Source: Panicum virgatum (Eukaryota > Streptophyta > Magnoliopsida > Poales > Poaceae). From it: a DNA stretch of 64,000 nucleotides. This document shows, piece after piece, positions 59,963 to 64,000 of the stretch. The notes beneath the pieces were generated by a model that did no database searches, was not told the origin of the DNA, and was given only the letters and a program-made list of their open reading frames with translations. The position numbers and the translations under genes are program-made. Numbering within the stretch: position 1 is the stretch's first letter; every line of letters begins with the position of its first letter. Location: NCBI RefSeq assembly GCF_016808335.1, contig NC_053153.1:19975033-20039032 (forward strand). Reading direction: 5' to 3'.

Positions 59963-60040
59963 CAGGCCTCTGCTAGCCCTGGCGCCGGAGCTTTCGTAGC
60001 ACACTTACACTAGCGTACGGTAGGCGCCGGGGGTAGTGTA

Positions 60041-60772
60041 CTATGTTGCCCGGATATGCGGATACGGATACCGGTATGCAATACGGGGATACTCCGATAC
60101 GCTATTTTTCCAAAAACAAGGACACGGTGATACACTAATATATATAAAAAATAAAAATAAATAAAAGTTTCAGGAACTAGAATGTGAGAAAATAGAAGTT
60201 ACAGGAACTATAATGCGTCATAAACTCATATATTCATATGTTCTATAATTATTAGAAAAGAAAAGGGGCAAAGGAAAAAAAGAACCAACCTTATCTTACC
60301 TGTTCATCTGTTTCAAGAATCAACCTTATCTTACCTGTTCATCTGTTTCAAGAATGGATGTCGGTCGTCTTCTTCCCCAACCTCCGGCACTCTCTCTCTC
60401 TTTCTCTGTGTAGCGGCTAACTCCGGCGGCCGCGGCTCCTCTCCCTCTCTAGAGGCCGCGGCTCATCCTCTCCCTCTCTAGCGGCCGCGCGAGCCTTGCG
60501 AGGCTGCTGCGGGCCTGCGGCTGCGCGAGTGGGGATGAGAGGGTGGCACAGCTGAATGGAGAACCTTTTATATGAAGTGATTGAGTGGTGTTGTTAGGGT
60601 TTGAAGGTATCGGACAGGTATCCACAGGTATCCCACAAGTATCCGATTTATTTTTATTATTTAAAAATACCTAAATAGTCCGATACTTATGGGATACGTA
60701 TCCGGGAGTATCCGTGGAGTACGGGTATCCGATACCGGTACGTGAGTTTTGCGAAGTATCCGCGTATCATAG
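60041..60772. mobile_element. hAT-type element, CTATGTTGCCCGG family
   Basis: 732 bp, starts CTATGTTGCCCGGATA and ends GCGTATCATAG, with a perfect 8-bp target duplication GTAGTGTA (60033-60040 and 60773-60780). Both ends are made of GGATACGGATACC / GTATCCGTATCC repeats. It contains a 35-bp tandem duplication (60286-60355). No transposase. It lies just behind copy 1 of the defensin-like pair and may be part of its 3' UTR. Confidence 0.9.
60286..60355 (+). repeat. 35-bp tandem duplication
   Basis: Two head-to-tail copies starting CAACCTTATCTTACCTGTTC. Confidence 0.9.
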
Positions 60773-60780
60773 GTAGTGTA

Positions 60781-61700
60781 TCTGCATGTTGATTTTGGTG
60801 ACCCTTTTCTTTCTTCCTTCCTTTTTTTTTGGTGGCATGGTGCTTGCGTTTGTTTGTTCTTCTTCGTTCTGCCTTTTGTATCCAAAGCGTACATGTGAGT
60901 TTGGACTTTGGAGGCGGCGAGAGACACAGACAATCATCAGGTGCCTTTCGCTCGCCCGCCTCTGCTGTCTGCCTCTTGCTTTCCATTTTACCTATACTAT
61001 ACGTAGCTGTTTTGCTAGTTGAGGCGTACGTTAAGCTTGTTGCCGATCAAGTTCCAATCAGAGACCGGTGTTTCGAGTAGCCGTTTCATTTTGCACTGAG
61101 AACAGAGACAGGTTCTTCCTCCCACTCCAAGCTCTGAACGCTCGCGGTGCCAGCCTAACCATGTCTACATGAGACAAAATATTCACCTATACTATACATA
61201 GACACGGCATAGTACATGGTAACCTCTTCGTACAGAAACATACCCAGTATGAGTTTGGAAAACGAAGGTACTCGTAATTAGCTTGGCGTAGCACATAATT
61301 TGCATTTAATAAATATACAATAATATTTGAGAACTTGCCTCGGCAAGCATTTCATTAAGAAGTTAATAAATACAATAAATTTAGCCATATTTACCAACGG
61401 CCCTGATTTTTCAACAGCTCATTCGGTGCATGCACGGTAACACCCTGTACGTTTAGCAGGAGTCCAGGAGATCAGTAATGTATCTCTCAAAAGCATGCTG
61501 CCAAGATACGGGGTCATATTTAGCCACCAAATTAATCGAACAGTTGGCGCAAGGATTGTATTTCTTATTGCCCCCACAGGAATGCCAGCGAGCAGTGCCA
61601 CCCCCGGCGTCCCGTCACGTGTACTTGCCCTCTCCTAGCCTGCGGCCCTGCGCCGTGCGCCGCGCCGCTCTTCCGATGCCTGCGCCGTGACCACCACCAC
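60781..61700. other. Spacer between the defensin-like genes
   Basis: No gene supported. The last part (about 61600-61710) is the promoter of copy 2. Confidence 0.5.
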
Positions 61701-61830
61701 ACCCCCACTATATTGCCAGCGCGCACCGCGCGCCGCGGAGCCGCCAGGCAAGCGTCGCTGTCGACACCTCCCAGCGCGCCGGAGCAGAGACGACGCACGC
61801 GGAGGGAGAACAAACAGAGAGGTCGATCGC

Positions 61831-62251
61831 ATGGCGCCGCCGACCGCGCGCGCCCTCCTCGTCCTTGCGGCCACCCTCACCGGTAAGTTGAGGCCGGCGC
61901 CGGCGTGGCGCGTGGCCGCGGCCACCGCGTCGGATTGTGCATGGACGCGCGCACGTACGCGTCGCATCCGTGCGTAATCTGACCCCCGGCGCGGCGCGGT
62001 GCTCTCCCTTTTTGCATGCAGCGGCGCTCCTGGCGGCGGCGCCTCCCCGGGCGCGGGCGGCGTGGGTGGAGTCGGACTACCCATCGAGCGTGCCGTGCGG
62101 GGTGACCATCCCCGTGGAGCAGTGCGACCCGGCGGACGGCGCGGCCAACGCCGCGTGCAGGGACATGTGCCACTACGGCGGGCGGCGAGGCGGGCGGTGC
62201 GTCGGCCCCGGGCAGCTCGCCCCGGTGCAGGGATGCCATTGCAGGTGCTGA
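61831..62251 (+). CDS. Defensin-like cysteine-rich secreted peptide, copy 2
   Basis: Exons 61831-61882 and 62022-62251 encode 93 residues. Exon 1 length (52 nt), intron phase and the CACCG/GTAAG donor equal those of copy 1. The signal peptide is MAPPTARALLVLAATLT plus an Ala-rich stretch; the mature part begins AWVESDYPSSVPC. Eight cysteines follow the CS-alpha-beta pattern: CRDMC gives CxxxC, and GCHCRC ends the peptide. The region GGRRGGRC lacks the extra cysteine of copy 1. A weak TATA (ACTATATT) lies near 61707. Tandem duplication with copy 1 is clear from protein, intron and upstream similarity. Confidence 0.87.
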
Positions 62252-63489
62252 GTCGGATGGCTGTGGCCGCCACCCGGGCTGGCGGCAGGGTAGAAGCAGT
62301 TTCTGATCCTGTGGAAATACTAATAAAAATCTGCAAGGGGGCTTGCTGATACCAGATAGCAGTGAGCTAATCGTACCCAGCTCTCTTTGTTGCGATATGT
62401 TTGACTCGATCATGCCTGCGCTGGGTTTGGACCTGCATATTCGTTGGCTTTTTTGAATTATTTTTAGCTAATTGCATGTTCAACCTTTCCAATTGTTACC
62501 ATTTGCCAAGTAGGATCAACATGCACAACGATTTCTCAGTGTCCGGTCAACAACGTTATCCAGTTCTATGTCCCAGTAAGATGTCTGGAGAGTGCTCACC
62601 GAAAAAGTGCATCATCATCCACCAGAAAGAAACGAAACAAAGCAAACATTATCCTGTTCCATGAAACCAATATCGTCGCGAAAATGACTTGCCGAGTCAC
62701 AACTATCTCACAATCACATCTGAAAATTCGCCTGGCGGCAAGCTATTCCTCGTACAAGCACCGCTTGCCAACAGCATGCAAGCAAAAAGAGCATCCCTGA
62801 AGCATGCGCTGCTTATTCGCCAGCAGAAAACAGCACGTATGGGAAATTTCCAACTCGTGTAGCAGACAACGTTTACAATTACTACACAGCTCATACATCA
62901 CAAACAAGAGTTACACATGAAAAAAGATGCAGCACCGGCGCCACAAATATCGTCCGTCCCTTTCTGCTGAAACCCTACAACTGTACTGGGAATCCAACAG
63001 GCCTATATAGTCTTATTCACACTTTGCAAACACAACAAGCTGATCAAGGACACGCGCTGGAGGGGTTGTCCCTCTAATGGGGGTAATGAGCAATCAAATG
63101 GCCGGCATCAGGGACCTCCAAACAACCGCACACAACAGGGGCTAAAAGTGGAACAATATGTTCTGGACCCAAGTACACTCATCTGGATGGCTCTATAGTA
63201 GATCCATTAGATATCAGACAAGAGAAAAGGCGAAACCAATACGTGCGCAGCAGGCTGCTGTCTGAGATAGGCTTTGGCTTTACATCTGGATAAATAGCAC
63301 CCACCCAGCACCTTCTTGCTCATCAAGCACAAATGTACCATCTCTAGAGCTGGTGTCACCAAGGATGCTCTGACTTCTGAATATAATTACGGATGAGTGG
63401 ATGCGGACAAAATTCCACAGTTCACCGTGCAAGATTCTTGTCTGACCTCAAGAGCTGCAGACTGAGTCTGCAGAGTAATGTATTTACAG
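62252..63489. other. Region between defensin-like gene 2 and the kinase gene
   Basis: It should hold the copy 2 3' UTR on the left and the kinase 3' UTR on the right. No additional coding exon was recognised. Confidence 0.5.
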
Positions 63490-64000
63490 CTACTGTACAG
63501 GGTTTTTGGCTGGCCTGCCGATCAATTGACATTGTTGAGGTAACAAACTACAGCGAACTTGCCCCTTAACATGGAGCAGTTCACCATCAATACCACATCC
63601 ATCATGCGTATTTGGGCCTGCCTTGAGCCTCACAGACTTCACCTGAAATTTAGCACAGCAGTGAACTTTGCATGTGAAGTTTCTGGTGGAATGACTAACA
63701 CAGAGATCCTTCTCAAGAAAAAAAAAAGTAACACAGAGATCATTAACCATGGAAATGTAAAAAGGTGACAATTGTGTGACACAGAATGCTTGACATGCAT
63801 CGAGCCAAAATCAAAACAACACTATCATGAGTAGAGGAACGAAGTAAAATTTTGATACTTGACCAAGAGAAGAGCCATAACATACCTTTACATATTCTAC
63901 ATTTGGAAGAGATGTATGCTTCCCAAACTGCAAAAGCACCAAAAATCTCAGTAATCTGAGTCTTCCACTTCCACCAACCAAGAGCAGGTCCAAACAATTG
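63490..64000 (-). CDS. C-terminal exons of a sphingoid long-chain-base kinase-like lipid kinase (partial)
   Basis: Two exons on the minus strand: 64000-63886 (cut by the window edge) and 63642-63490 (stop TAG), joined GTAAAG/GTATG to TTTCAG/GTGAAG. The translation LDLLLVGGSGRLRLLRFLVL, then LQFGKHTSLPNVEYVK, VKSVRLKAGPNTHDGCGIDG, ELLHVKGQV and LLPQQCQLIG, has the end-of-domain features of the DAGK/sphingosine kinase fold, including a DGEL motif. The match is closest to plant LCBK1-type proteins, which phosphorylate sphingoid bases. The catalytic loop lies outside the window, so activity cannot be judged. Confidence 0.7.

Overview
This window is nuclear DNA from a grass, probably a panicoid. 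The evidence is GC-rich, GC3-biased split genes with GT-AG introns, a BARE/Angela-type copia LTR, Tekay-type Ty3/gypsy chromoviruses with long LTRs, several MITE families, and orthologues of well-known plant genes. It is mostly transposon sequence with a few host genes between. No prokaryotic features are present.

Layout. 1-11688: a decayed chromovirus-type gypsy element (element A). Its LTRs are broken by three other LTRs: a tail at 1-93, a solo BARE/Angela-like LTR at 390-1760 with TSD AAGGC, and a solo LTR at 9809-11267 with TSD GACCG. 11855-12097: a Mutator-type MITE. 15586-19086: a two-exon methionine gamma-lyase gene with a truncated LINE in its intron. 19440-21519 (minus): a plastid pyridoxal reductase (PLR1) copy broken by a hAT-type MITE and a tiny retroposon. 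22789-24463: degenerate gene fragments (bHLH-MYC N-terminal domain and an LEA_2/NHL-like piece). 26016-27252: a Pack-MULE-like element with long inverted ends. 27373-37643: a complete gypsy element (element B) with 2.56-kb LTRs and TSD TTACA, related to A. 38215-43738: MITEs, a (TA)n tract and a short Helitron-like element. 44400-45488 (minus): a MIR166 gene with a clear hairpin. 46302-47877: a non-autonomous hAT with TSD CTTGAAAG. 49201-55769: a 6.57-kb Mutator-like element with long TIRs carrying a plant-mobile-domain gene, a GRF zinc-finger gene and an intact acidic-repeat gene. 56180-56499: a Stowaway-like MITE. 59534-62251: two tandem defensin-like genes separated by a hAT-type element. 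63490-64000 (minus): the C-terminal exons of a sphingoid long-chain-base kinase-like gene that runs off the window.

How genes relate. MGL needs pyridoxal phosphate and its convergent neighbour PLR1 belongs to the vitamin B6 salvage pathway, but this PLR1 copy looks dead. MIR166 should produce the miRNA that represses HD-ZIP III transcription factors. The two defensin-like genes share gene structure and upstream sequence and arose by tandem duplication. The most unusual object is the 6.57-kb Mutator-like element. Both of its TIRs carry a TATA box followed by a leader intron and drive genes inward, as in MuDR, but no transposase core is visible and the cargo is a set of plant-mobile-domain, GRF and acidic-repeat proteins.
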